Shown here: positions 21,600 to 34,827 of the stretch, one piece after another
Numbering within the stretch: the stretch's first letter is position 1
Layout of the letters: each line of letters starts with the position of its first letter
NCBI GenBank assembly: GCA_019022495.1
Contig: JAFEKR010000018.1
Span: 744,001 to 808,000 of the forward strand
Direction of reading: 5' to 3'
Source: Epichloe hybrida
Lineage: Eukaryota; Ascomycota; Sordariomycetes; Hypocreales; Clavicipitaceae
DNA: 64,000 nucleotides
Program-made: the position numbers and the translations under genes
Notes under the pieces: generated by a model
What the model was told of the DNA's origin: nothing
What the model saw: only the letters and a program-made list of their open reading frames with translations
Database searches by the model: none

Positions 21600-24500
21600 A
21601 AATGAAAAGGAATAATAAATTAAGGATATAATTAATAAAGGATATAAGGAAAAGAACTTATAGCCTATCTAGGTATATAGTTACTAATAAAAGGGAAATA
21701 ATAATCTTGCTTAGCTTATAAGCCTATGTAAGAATAAGTAAGTCCTTCTAAATCCTTTCTTTTCCTTAAAATAATATATATCCTATACTATAGTATATAA
21801 ATAATATCTTCCTCCTCCTTAGTAACACCTTTATCCTCCTATATACTACTATTAATTTCTATAGTCTACTAGGAGGGCCTAGTAAGCTAGCGTAAGCATA
21901 GCTACTAGAGATATTAACTATAAGGGTATAAATCCCTTATATATTAAGGTTTTATCCCTATAGCTACCCTCCTAGAGAATTACCTTTTCTCTTACTATAT
22001 ATATATGATATATAGGTAACCTATCTCTTTATCTAGATAGTTATCTAGTTAGTTAAGATAAAGCTCTTAAGGGCCTTATTAGGTAATATCTTTATAAAGG
22101 TATTAGCTAGGTTATTCTCCTTATTAATTTATTAGATTTTATAGAGTTCTTAGCGTTTATATAACTATTAAAGAGCTATAATATTAATTATTAAGCGTTT
22201 CTCTTTTATTATACTAAGCTTAATAAGGCACTTATATAAGGAGTATAAATTTATATATATAATAACTAGGATCTTTAAGACCTTTAGTTAGTTAGTAATC
22301 AGGTTTAGGGTAGTTATAATTATAAATACTATATTAACACTAGCTACTATACTATAGACCTCTAAGGTAAGTATACTTTACATAACTCTCTTACTTTTTA
22401 TTAAGCTAAAGTGTATAATATTACCTTTAATTATAAACTTACTATTAGTTTAGTCTTTATTAGCTAGGATAAGTATATATTCTAGTTATAAGGATAGGTT
22501 GTAGTTATTAGTAAAGGATTTATTTATAAAGGTAAAAAGCTTTACTTTCTTAAGGTTAATTAAAATAAATATTAGATCTCTTTCTAAGTAATTTATTTAC
22601 TACTTTAGGTAGTAGTTAAGGGCTTTTATATTCTCTAGGGTTAGCTCTTAGTATTATATAGTAATAGATAGATTGAAATTAGCCTCTAGTTAGTAAATTA
22701 AGGCAATATAAGCGCCTTAGGCCCTTTACTTAATATATTTACACTTTAAGTTAGTTATTAAAACTAATTCTAACTTATTACTTTATCCTTTTTACTAGAT
22801 CTTAATAGTATTATTCTCTAGCGTAATAATACTACTATTAAACATAAGAGAACTATCCTAAGTTAGGAACTACTTTAGCTTCATATTAAAGCTTATTATA
22901 ATAAGCTAGGTATCTTCCTTCTTAGAGAACTTCTTATCTAAGAGGCTAATTATATTATTAGTTTATATTCTAATATAGGTAAAGTTAGGGCTTTCCTTTA
23001 TAGTTATAAGTAAGTAAGGATTATATATAAAGGTTTTTATCTAGAGGTTCTTTTTATAATACTTATAATATATAACTTACTAATATATTCCTACCTTTAT
23101 AAGCCTACAAAGGGGCTTTATAACCCTTATAATTATACTAGGTAAGTAAAGGTACTATATTTAAATTAGCAAGCGCGCTAGGATTAGCTACTTTAGTAAT
23201 ATATAGGCTTGTACATAAGCCTAATAGATATCTCTTAGCTAGATAAGGAATTTCCTTAACCTTACTAATAGGGCTATTATAAGGATAAGATATTAGCTTA
23301 CGTATGAAATTATTAGGGCTTATATAAGAATAGCTTATTTCCTTTTATTCTTATACCCTTAAATTATAATATATAACTTTTTATAGGGTTTTATTATCTT
23401 ACCTTTAATTTTATTAATAATATAAGAATTAAAAATTTAAATCTTACTATACTTTTCCTTATTAAATATAATAAATTTAAATATACCTTACTTAATTAAA
23501 GTATTAATTTCCGCTTTTATTAATAGCTTAAAAGGTTTGCCTAAGGTCTTAATAATTCCTTCCTTATATAGCTTAATTATAAAAGCTAAGTTACTATATT
23601 CTTTTACTAATAGGAAGGTATTAGCACCTTAAGGTATTATAGGAGGGTTCTTCTAGGGCCTTCTATGTCCTTACTTTAGTAATATTAGTAATATTATATA
23701 TTCTTATTATAGGCCTCTTACCCTTTCTCTCCTTTCTCTTTACTAGGCTTTACTATCTTTTTTATACTAGGATTATTATAGTAAGGCTTAATAAATATTA
23801 ACCTAAAGGTCTTTAGGCCTCTAGGTATATTAAGTATATAGCTCTCTTTAGTAATTACTAGTAGCTTATATAGACTTACCTATCCTTTGCTTTCTTACTA
23901 AACCTTAACCTTTAATCTAAGTAGTAAGCTAAGGGTTTTTAAGGTATTAAGGCTATTATATTTAGTAAGGGCCTTATTAACCTTCTAGATAGTATAAAGT
24001 CTCTTAATCTCTTTAGTAGCCTTCTATACTATAATTATATATTATATAATATTAAGTAATAGTAAGGACTTATTTATTATATATAGGTAGGCTTTAAAGA
24101 TAAGGATAGTTAGGATAAGGCTATTAGGGCCTATAGTGTTATTTAGGGCCTTAATTACTATTTAGAGGGTAATAAGTTCTAGTATTATAATTATAGGCTC
24201 TTTAGAGTAGCCTATAATACCTTTTAACCTTCCTTATACTATAGTATACTTTAATAAGGACTTCCTTAATTAAAATTAATATTAAAGCTATAAATTATCT
24301 AAATTTATTACTATAGAAGTTTATTCTAGTGTTTATAATAATAAAGTCTAGGGGGCCTAGGTAAGTATTAATCTAGTATATTTGAAGGACTTCCTAGGTT
24401 GTTCTTATAAAGATATTATTAAGGAATTTCGCTATATTAAATACTATAGCTATATCTATAACATAAAGTGTAGGTTAGTTACTATTAAGGTAAAAGATAT

Positions 24501-27450
24501 TTACTATAACTTTATAATTAAAGCTATACTTATTCTTAAGGGTAAACTTAAAGTAATTAGGGCTATTTACATATATTTAGTATTAGTAATAAATCCTTAT
24601 TTGCTCCCTAATAGCTTTAATGTTAATATTATGCCCTAATTTATAAAGAACCTTATATAAGTGTTAGATTAATAAATACCTAAAATAGTAATATAATTAC
24701 TATAGCTTACCTTCTATAAGGTAGCTTTAAGTAACTACTTCTTTATTTTATATAAGTAATATCTAGGCATGCCCTTATTTATATATAATAAGGACTTTAA
24801 TATTTCCTTATTATAGCGTGTTCTTGGAGATATTAAAGTTAATTTTTAGATAGTTTATATTATTAAAGGATAAGAGAAATAGAGTGTTTATAGGTATAAC
24901 CTAAAAGAGGATATTTCTAAAGGGAGTAAGCATATTAGCTAATCTAAGTGTAATAATTAGGTCTCCTACACTAAATCAAACTAATGCCTTCTTCTTTATT
25001 AATTTATTAAGCTATAATATAAGTATTTAATATTATAAAGTAAGGAATTAAGGGTGCCTTACTATAAAGAACTTTACGGCTCCTATATTAAGTATAATTC
25101 CTTAGAATATTACATAGGAATAGTAATCTTCTAATATAAATATTACTAGGGCTTTGTTTATAAGTTTTTACTAAAAGGGGTTTTCTTTGCTTAGGCTATA
25201 ATAAGCTACTTACCTTATTAGGAATTAAACTATTTTCTTACTATTAATCTAGGTTTTATAAGTAAAGAAACTTATAGGTACTAGCCTATCTATATTATTA
25301 GGGCTATTATTAAATTTAATACTCTTTATATACTAAGTAATTTTATTATTAACTAGGGATTAAGACTTATAGTTTCCTTTATACTATATAAGGAATAAAT
25401 AATATAAGTTATTAGTTAAATCTATAAGGTAGTGGTTCTTAAAGCATTAAAATACCTTCTTATAGTTCTCTTTAGGGTGCTTAGATAACTAGTATTTTTC
25501 CTTACTACACATATAGCACTTCTTTATATAGGGATTTCCTTCTCTTCCTTATGGTTTTAAGGGGTATTAGGTCTCTTTTCCCTTCCTATTATATCTTTAG
25601 TTAGTCTAGAATTACTCTAGGGTTATAGCTTTAGTTAGGAATTATTAATCATTTTCTTTTCTTCCTTAATAAGATAAAGGGTTATTCTAATCTATTTATA
25701 AAACTCTTATAGTTTATTTAGTAAATCTATAATAGCTTCTTTATATTCTAAAATACTATAATAGGCTTTAATAAGTTAATTCTAGAGTGCCCTTTTAGTT
25801 TAGCCTACCTTAAGTATTACTTATTATAAGATAACTAGTCTTTCTATAAGTTTATTAAAGTATTTAATTATTAACTTACTTAAGTTATTATTTACTATTC
25901 CTTATAGGAAAGCATTATTTTACTTTAGTAAATATTTTTACTATATATCCTTAATTTTAAATTATTCTCTTATATAGCTAATAAGCATAGGGAAATTTTA
26001 TAGTTACTTACATTTAGAGAGGTAGTTTATATAGTATTATAGTACTTTACCTTTAAGTATAACCTTAAAAGCATAACTAGCTTATTTAGGCTAGATATTA
26101 AGTAACTTATACTTTCTATAAAATATTTAAAGCTTTAATTTAAGGATATTATAGTTATTAGCGCTATAGAGTTATTCTTTAGGGTATACCTTAGATAGGT
26201 TAATAATTTACTTTAGTAAAGGTCTTTAAGTCTATAGGGGTTCTCTAGGTATTTCCTTTTATATTTATAAAAAGGGTAGTAAGGTCTTTAGAAAGTAAGA
26301 GGGTAGCTTTATAAGTAGCACTCTTAGGGCTTATTATTCCCTCTAACCTTTCTTTTCCTTATTTTAGGGAGAAGGAAGTATAGCTCTCTAAGCTATATTA
26401 ATAAGGGTATTACTAGCCTTAGATAGTAAAGGTTACCTCTATTAGTAACTCTCTTACTTAGGGGTATTATTAGTAGTATTTATAGGGTAATACTACTAAC
26501 TTATCTCTAGTAAAGGTATAGGTAAGGGAGTTACTTATAAATACTTATAAATAGTATCCTTAGGTAGTCTTAATTCTAGGCTAATAAACCTTCCTAAAGA
26601 AGACTAGCTTAGCTTTCCTAGAGGGGATTAGCTTAGCTTTCCTAGAGAAGTTTAGCTTATTAATTCTTTTAATAGTAATTATACTAATAAGTAAGGTAAA
26701 GAGGTAAGTTATCTAGTTTTAATATTACTATTATTTAGTAAATTATAGAAAAACTCTTTATTTTATAAGTTTTTCTAGAAGCCTATATACTTCTTCCTAG
26801 CCTCTTTAATTTCTTTAAAAGTCTAAAATTAGAATTCTCCTTAGTTTACTACTTCTTTAAGGTTATTTACTATCTTAGTGCCTTTTCTAATAGTTATATA
26901 TACTTTATTATAAAGAAAATAGTCTTAAAGTCTATTTTAGGAAAGATCTCTCCCTTTTATAAACTTATCCCTTAACTATTTATAAAAGTTATTACTAAAT
27001 TTAGAGAATAATATTCTTCTAAATAACCCTTACTCCTTATATTATTTAGTCTTTATAAGGATAGAAAGACTAATTTCCTTAGGTATTATTATCTCTTTAT
27101 ACTTAAAACTTCCTATTTATTAAAGTAATTTTTCTATAATATATTATTAAAGCCTTATAGAGATATAGGGGTATAGGTTAGTGTAAATAAGGGTTTTCCC
27201 TTTATTAAGGTATTTATTACTATCTCTTATTTTAATACCTTCTATAGTATTATTATAGCTATTAGTCTTACTAGGAACTCTAAATTAACTAGAGGTTCTA
27301 GATAGTCTAGCTATATCTAATATTCTAACTAATTAAAGGAAGTAAATCTTATAATATAAGGAGATAAAAGATATAAATATAATAGTGTAATATATTTTAG
27401 ATATAAAGAATTATAAGGTAAGGTAATTAACTTTAAATATATAATAGAAT
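21600..27450 (-). mobile_element. Ty1/copia element E (beta family), body
   Basis: Minus-strand element. The body here joins its leader and 5' LTR at 41172-41687 once element G is removed; the AGAAT duplication (27446-27450 and 41172-41176) proves this. Its 3' end is interrupted at 21599/21600 by element D, and the 3' LTR must lie left of the window. E itself inserted in gag of alpha element A2. 21600-22010 is the 3' untranslated region and matches C at 51716-52090 in reverse. Confidence 0.87.
22020..27350 (-). pseudogene. E gag-pol remnant
   Basis: Reading from the right: gag at about 27350-25560; zinc knuckle at about 25540-25490 (KKCYIC-type); protease at about 25130-25050; pre-integrase and integrase at about 24800-24000; RT at about 23590-22880 with a TNN box in place of TDD near 22955; RNase H at about 22560-22030. 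It aligns along its length with the plus-strand element C (44300-49790). Every domain carries RIP-type stops. The plus-strand open stretch at 24382-24639 is an antisense shadow of the integrase region. Confidence 0.82.
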
Positions 27451-27707
27451 TGTTGATTCCTTCGGATCTTCATCGGTTTAATCGTGGCCAAAGACCAGAC
27501 CAAATTGTGGGTCTAGCGTAATGCACGTAATGCGATTAGCTGCACTAATTTACCACCCCCTCTTTTGCCCTACACATAGGTTTCGCTCACTTTCCTAGCA
27601 TCTAGACTTTCCCTCTCTTCTCCCCCTTTCTAGCTAATTTATCTAACTATTATTAACTTTAATATTACGGGATTATTACCTGCGTAGGCACCTTAGTATA
27701 CCTAATA
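27451..27707 (+). repeat. G 5' LTR (257 bp)
   Basis: Starts TGTTGATTCCTT and ends CCTAATA (CCCAACA in the 3' copy). The first ~120 bp are unmutated, while the second half shows C-to-T and G-to-A changes relative to the 3' LTR. The next bases, CTAATTAGTAGTTAA (27708 on), are the presumed primer-binding site shared by all four short-LTR families here. Confidence 0.95.
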
Positions 27708-28450
27708 CTAATTAGTAGTTAACCTTATAACTATAGATAAGCTAGGTATTATAAGAAGAGATATTTCTATAGACGCCACTGCCACTACCCCTTATTATGC
27801 CGTAATGGTTATTGTGGTAGAGAGGCATAACTATATAAGTTTGCTAAAGGAAAAGACTAGAATCCTAGTTACAGGCTTATTAGGCTTCTAAGGAATTGAT
27901 TTATTAACCCTTAGGCTAAGGGATATAACTTCATTATATCTATCTAGGATATTATTATTAATTGTTGATTTTATTGTCTATTACGAGAAAACTAACTAAA
28001 TAACTAAGTCTATTACTATAAGGCATTTATTTCAAACCTAATGTTAAATAACCTTAGCTAAGCTAGCTAATACATCTATAACTTCTCTATAAATATTCCC
28101 TTTTTCTAATAGACTTTTAATCTATTTGTATAAGCATTTACTACTTATTTCTTGCCTCCTTTATTATTAGTGCTATTTGCCCTATGCTTATTAGTAAGAA
28201 AGAGAGATTACCTCCTTCCCTTCTTTTTATGAAAAATAGGAAGTGGTAATTCCTGTTATTCCCTTGTTATTTTCTTGTTGCTTTTAGCTACTTTTAGCAC
28301 TTCTATTGCTTTGTTTTTCCCTGTTTAGCACTTTTGTTGCTTTGTTTTTCCCTGTTGATTTACTTCTATTGCTGCTTTTTCCTTTAATAGTTAAAAATAG
28401 CAGAGGAATCTAGACTTTCTATAAGAGGAAGGGCTGCTAGTGATAGTAAG
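27708..28450 (+). other. G leader and early gag, less RIP-mutated, with a 31-bp repeat
   Basis: After the presumed primer-binding site the sequence is richer in CpA/TpG than the rest of the element. No reliable start codon can be chosen. At 28293-28383 a 31-bp unit (AGCACTTYTRTTGCTTTG...CCCTG) occurs about three times, the last copy diverged. The A2 leader does not obviously contain this repeat, so it may be an insertion or a delta-family feature. Confidence 0.5.
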
Positions 28451-31400
28451 GCTCTAATTATTACCCCTGAGAGACCCTAGAGGTATAAGTTACCCCTATG
28501 CCTTTAATAGCTTACGAATAACTTCTTATATAACTAGAAAGAATTCGTTAAGCTAGATCTAGAGACTGCTATGTAGCTTAAGCTTAATAACTAAATTACA
28601 AGATTTATTAACCTTAGTAAGTATTAAGGTTAGAGAGATAATAACCTATAGGAATTATTTTAAGAAGACTTCAAAGGCTAGTCTAAAGACACCTTTAAAA
28701 GGATATCTAAGGATATTATTAGAGAATTACGCAATTCTCTATAAGATTACGGCGTCCTTGTTAGGCAAGGCCTAGGATATTTAATCCTAGTATTACTTAA
28801 AGAAATGCTTTATTAAACCTTAATGCCCCTTTGGTTATAGGAAAGATTATAAGAAAGACCACAATCTTCCGAACCCCTAGAGCCTTAGTATTAATAGCCC
28901 TAATAACCTACCCTAGAAATTAACCTTCCCTAACCCTAAAGATTGCTTAAACCCTTATAAGAACCCTTGTAATAATCCCTATTATACTAATAGCTTTACC
29001 TAGATAATTATTATTAAGAACAACTAGTGAACTATTATTTATAATAAATTATGCCTTTATAGCAATTCCCCTCTAAGGATTAGATTACAAAGAAGATCTT
29101 AGAGCTTATAAATATATATAAGAATAGCAACTACTATAGTGAAAAGCTATATAACTTCTTAACATTAAAGATTACGCTCTTTAAAAATAAGTGTAATAGA
29201 ATTAACCTTCCTTAAATGTATTATTAAAAGGCTTTCCCTATTATGTTAATAGGTAATACTAAATAATACTACCTTAATTACCTCTTTAGGAATAACTATT
29301 CCTATAAAGAGATAATTACTTATATTTATTAACGCTTTAAGATAGAAAGTAATTAGTAATTTTATTACTATAAGTAAAGTAATATAACTCTAAAGAGTAT
29401 AATTAAGAAGAACCCTAATAAAAGCAAGCTTAATTATCTTAAGATTATATTATTAACTCTTAAGAAAATCTATAGAGGCCTATACCCTACTAAAATAGTA
29501 AATACTAAACTCTATAAGCAGGTGTTAAATACTATAGCTAGTGTGCCTAAATATTAGATAGTAGAATATATATACTCTATAGGCTTTAAAAGTCTTACTA
29601 AAGACCTTTATAAGGTAATTACTATTATAGAATTAAATAAGAAGTCCTTCTAATACCTTTAGTACTAATAAGGAGACTCTCTAAAAGCTATATTTACTAA
29701 TTATTAGTATAGATAATAATCCTATAGTAGAGAAGGCTATTATAGCTAAGGCCCTAGGCTAAGCACTAAGCGCTGCTTTATATATAGTAAGAGCAGCTAC
29801 TAGTTTTCTAATTACTTTACTAAAGAATATTAAAAGAAGAAAGACTACTAGTAGGCTAGTAAAACATATTATACACCCCCTTTAAAGAAGAGATTCTAGG
29901 TATTTCTTACCTTTTATAAAGGGTAGAATAATAATAAGCCTAATAAAGGCTTAGGTAAGAATTAGAAAGTATATCTTATAGCTTATATAGAAGCTAAAGA
30001 TAATAATAATAATATAGAGAAACTACTATTAATAGTATATCTAAGTATTATATAATTCTTTTATTTAGGATTACAGACTAATTATAACATTACTAATATT
30101 AATATTCTTATAACCTTATATAATTAAGCTTTTTAACATATATTCCTTAAATAAGAGCTCTATAAGCTATAAGAGTGCAATAAAGGCTTAATTTGTTATA
30201 TCTCTAAAGAACACTATTCTAAAGAGATCTTTAGAGAAATTATACCTAATACTAGCGCCATAGGGAAATTAAGTATAGGAGAGGCATAAGTAAAGGCTTT
30301 ATTAAGATTAATGCCTTTATTAAAGGTAATCCCTTATAAGCCCTAAATTATTATATTTAGCACTAGATTAGTAGTTATAAAAGGTATCCTTTATGTGCCT
30401 ATAGAACTTAAAGAGCTTGAATTTTACGTCCTTAATATAGCTACCCCTTTTCTCTTCTTAATTACTAATATAGATAAGATATAAGTTAAGATTAATAACC
30501 TTACTAACATGCTTATCTAAGGTAATAAAACTGTACTTATTATATAATAATAAGGATATCCTTAGTGGTTACTAGAGGTAAGAGAGATAGTTGCCTTTTA
30601 CCTTGTAGAAGGAGATATTTATTAATTATATTATTAACTTAGTTATCCTTTTGTTTAATAGCTTATAAAGATTCTTTACTAAGCTAGTTACGAAGTTAAA
30701 TGCTAGGTAATTAAGAAATTAACTAAGGTCTACTACTATTACTAGATGCACAGAAAGGCCCCTAGCTGATTTAAATTCATAATTAAGAACGATTACGAAT
30801 TCAACTACAAGATCATTATTAATATTATACAAATCAATAGTTAACTAGTGCTTTATATTATTAATTTAGTAACCTTATTCTAGGTAGCCTAGTTCCTTAA
30901 TCTAAAGAAGTAGAAAGCTTAAGATATCTAGGATATAATCTATGAATATTAGATTAATACTTATCTTAGACCTCTAGATTAGATTATCCACAATGCTAGC
31001 AATAACTTTACTTCCGCTGAATTTAGGTATTATGCTTAATTAATGTTAATTAAAACTAATAAGATACTAATTAAAGCCTATAATAGTATTAGAAAGGTTA
31101 AGAGATACCACAGACCTTTACGCTAAGCCTATAATATTATTATAAACTTAATTAGAATAAAACTCGCGCTAGAGTAACGTCTTTAGATAGCTATTAAGGC
31201 TATTAATAACTTTATAGGCCTAAATAGAATTATCCTAACTATACTAGTCTTTAAAGGCTACCTATAGATAATAAATAAGTTACTACTAAGCATCTTTATT
31301 ATTTAATATGCTAAGGTAATTCGTAAAGCAACTAATAAAGTCTAATATTATCTAGCTTTACACTAGGTCCGTAATGCCCTTAGAGCCTAGAATAGTCCTA

Positions 31401-33650
31401 ATATAGCACTTATACACTAGCTACTACTATAAGCTAATATATACATATAGAGAGAGAAGGGTAGCTAGTATAGCCCTTATAAGCTACTTACTACTAATAA
31501 AGAGACTTATACTATTTATATACCTTATAGCCTAGTGAAGTTTTACTTTATAGTAGTAAAGCCTTACTATAAAGACCTATATATTATAAAGGGACTAGAA
31601 TAGTAGGAGATAAGGCCTTATAATTCACTAGAGTAATAGTTAGGTAATATAAAGAAAGAAGTAAATATATAACTAACTACTACTAATAAAAAAGATTCTC
31701 TAATAGAAAATAGTAAAAAGCTATAGGCACTAGCTAAGAGAAAGTAAGGGAGACTAAGAAAGGCCCTTATAGTGTAATTTATAAGTATAAGAGAGTCTAA
31801 TAAAGAGGCTTATAAAGCCTAAATAGCCCTAAGGGGAAGCTATTAAGTTAAAGACTTATTACCTTACCCTAAAGGAATAAAAATAAGAAAGAGAAAACCT
31901 TATAGCCCTAAGAAGGATATTAGCCTAGTTTAGCTTTATATACTTATAAATAAAGATTAAGAGAAGGCCTTTACTTAAGAGGTTATAGCTAGAGGGATAC
32001 TAAGTATAGCATTTCTTATAGTAAAGAAAAAGGCTAATTAAAACCTTACTCTTTAACTCCACTAAGAAGGAAGGATTATAACCCTAGGAAAACCCTTTAA
32101 GTAGTTTAATTAAGCTAAAATTAATGCTTTATAAGCTTATAATATATTTAAATTCATTAAGTTTAACCTAGCAAAGCATAGAGGTTATAGAATGTTTAAT
32201 TCTTATATAGTTAAAGAGATTAAAGGTAAGGGAATAGACTTACTATATAAGAAGTCCTACCTTATTATATAAGGTTATAATAACAAAGGAAAGGAATTTA
32301 TCCTAACGTAATTACTAATAATATAATAAGCAAGCTAATGCCTTATTATAGCTATTGCTTCGTTATTAAGAAGAAGAGGTATTTACCTTTAGATTCATAA
32401 TATCACGTAAGCTTACACTTAATTATATATAATACTAATAAGGCTAATTATTATAAGAATTCTAAAGTAAATTATATATCTCTTCCTAGAAGGGACTATA
32501 ATTAAATTAATTAAACCTCTTTACGGGATTATAGAGGATAGAACCTACTAGTAGGTAACGTACTTCTATTACTATAGGGATAACCTTAATATAATAACCT
32601 TAACTTATAATCCCTACTTATTAATTACTACCCTAAATGATAAGAACCTCTTTAGCATTATTAGAATACAAACTAATAATATATTAGGCCTAAGTAATAA
32701 TAACTTCTTCTAAAAAGAAAAGAAAGAGCTCTAGAAGGCTAACTTTATAGCTAAAGAGAAGCAATAATTAACCACTAAGAACCCCCTTATCTTTAATAGT
32801 TATATCTTAACCTAGAATACTAATAATTTACTAATCTTAACCTAGAAAGGTTAAAGTTAGAAGATTAAGGAAGTTAATCCTTAATTCTTAATAGTAAAGT
32901 AAGATTACATAGAGTAATAAGCCTAAGGGAGCTATATTATAACTATATATTAACTAGAAGCTTTATATAACCTATTAATTATAGCTTAATACTAGGAACC
33001 CTCCGCTAAGGATATTATATATCTTAATAAATACCTTAAATAGCAGATTAAAAATTAATAATGTAAACTATAATATATTCCTTTAGTTCTTAAGGAGGTA
33101 AAGCTCTTTGTGTTTGTAAATAGATTGCTTGCTAATAATAAGGATTTAAGCTTATAGATTAAATACGTGATTATAATTAGCAATAAGATAATGCAAGATA
33201 ATAATACCTTTATTATAAAAGGTAATATTATTATATATAGTTTAATAAAGAGTAAGTAAGTTACCTATAGCGCGCTTACCTCTAAGTTATATAGTATAGT
33301 TTAAGGTATAGATATTACTTACGCGATTTCCATAACTCTCCATTAGATTACAGATTAATCAAAGATGCCTTAGATTCTTATAATTCTTTATACTAACTCT
33401 TTTTTATTATATAAATACCTTATAAAGCTAGGAACCATAAAGGAGAAGAGATTAATAATTAATATTATAGCTCTTTATTAATTATATAAGAGGCATAAGA
33501 TCTATAAAGTTAGGTGGATTAATAGCAATAATAATCTAGCAAATATAATAACTAAAGCATTACCAAATTTATTACTTTTCTCTTTAATTAATTTAAACGA
33601 ATTAATAATTTATATTAAAGGATAGGTAAAGAAACCTGTAATATTAGGGA
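28451..33650 (+). pseudogene. G gag-pol remnant, one frame from knuckle to RNase H
   Basis: Gag covers about 28480-29700 and aligns with A1 from 29090. The zinc knuckle at 29774-29815 reads CFIYSKSSY, with Cys kept at the first position. Protease at 30236-30300 reads IIPNTSAIGKLSIGEA (DTSA before RIP). Integrase is at about 30640-31270, with IIHNASNNFTSAEF at 30985-31030. RT runs from about 32080 to 32700, with IRIQTNN at 32660-32680 (TDD before RIP). RNase H covers 33095-33650. The knuckle, protease, RT box and RNase H start are all in the same frame, so only substitutions have broken it. Most stops fall at Gln/Trp positions. Confidence 0.87.
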
Positions 33651-33706
33651 ATAGGAACTTAAGTAAGAAGTAATAGATTAATTTAATTAACTAATACCAT
33701 GATAGC

Positions 33707-34530
33707 TGTTAAAAATAAGACCTATTTTTAGCCCTTTTCTAGTTAAAGAACCTTCTTATTACTAGCTTGCTTTGCAAGTCTGACAGCTGCACTGCAGCTG
33801 TTAACGGTCGCGAGGGCAGCTATTAATGGCTGCGTCGCAGCTGTTAACAGCTGCGACTAACCGTGTGGATAACTAATTAGTTAATTGCGTTATGGCTGCA
33901 AGTGTGGCCATAACCACGCCACTAGTAATTAGGTAAGCTAGGGTGACGTAAGCTAGGGTGACGTAAGCAGGTTACCCTATACATAACTTACCCTATAGCT
34001 ATCTTTAATAATGATTTTCTCTTTATCTAGAGGTTATATAAAAGTTTTATATATAGTAAATTAAAGCTTAAAAATAAGGCTTTCTCTTTATATAAGGTTA
34101 TTTTTTAGACTAAAAGTTAGTGTATATGGGTTGCTAGCTAGTATAGTGGTAAGTTAATTTTTTGGTTTTTATATATAAATGAATTTTGCGGAAAATTAAA
34201 AGTGGCCTGTAAGACCCCGTTAGCGGCCTGGATTCACTAATACAGTTAGTAAGTCTATAAGAGGAAGAAGATCTTTTTAACTAGCTAGATAGCTAGTTCT
34301 CTTAACTAATAACAGCCGCATTACCCGTATAACATATCTAAAATCAATTCTATTGCTCTATAAGATATTATAAAAGTAATCTAAATTAAATTCTATTAGT
34401 TAATAACTACTATAACCTTCCGTTACGTTACGTTAATTAATTTAATGTTACAGCCCTATTAGTCCCTAACCATAGAGCTTACGCCTGTATAGCTGTTGCT
34501 AGCTAGTAACTAGCTCCCTATATTTTAATA
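33707..34530 (+). repeat. Copia-I.2 5' LTR (824 bp)
   Basis: TGTTAAAAATAAG to TTTTAATA. Its left, outer part keeps CAGCTGCACTGCAGCTG. Its right, inner part is RIP-mutated compared with the 3' LTR. It holds two CACCCTAGCTTACGT-type 15-bp units (reverse orientation) near 33941-33970. Confidence 0.95.
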
Positions 34531-34541
34531 GGTTATAAGCC
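34531..34541 (+). promoter_or_regulatory. Copia-I.2 primer-binding site
   Basis: GGTTATAAGCC lies immediately after the LTR. It equals the GGTTATGAGCC of Copia-I.1 with one G-to-A change, and is complementary to the anticodon arm of initiator tRNA-Met. Confidence 0.8.
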
Positions 34542-34589
34542 CGGCTCTATCACTATAGATTCCTTTTAGGTCACTTTATGTATAATTAT

Positions 34590-34827
34590 AGAAGACTTCC
34601 CTTCTATAAAAAAGGAAGGACCTGCAAGAAAGAAGCTTTTCCCTTCTATAAAAAGGAATCAATTATGGCTACAGAAGACTTCCCTTCTATAAAAAAGGAA
34701 GGATCCACGAGATAGAAGCTTTTTCCCTTCTATAAAAAGGAATAAATTTCAAATATAGAAGACTTCCCTTCTATCAAAAAGAAAGGACCCGCAAGATAGA
34801 AGTTTTTTCCCTTCTATAAAAAGGAAT
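34590..34827 (+). repeat. Copia-I.2 leader tandem repeats (83, 84 and 71 bp)
   Basis: Three units begin with AGAAGACTTCCCTTC at 34590, 34673 and 34757. Each holds two TTCCCTTCTATAAAAAGGAA-like palindromes. The last unit runs up to the mutated start codon. The position is the same as in Copia-I.1. Confidence 0.9.

Noticed and set aside
21377..21631. Host gene inside the D 3' LTR
   Set aside because: The reading frame extends past the LTR end into unrelated element E sequence, and the region is repeated with the LTR. Kept only as a low-interest observation.
24382..24639. 85-codon open frame on the plus strand
   Set aside because: Antisense to the integrase region of element E. RIP leaves few stops on the complementary frame here.
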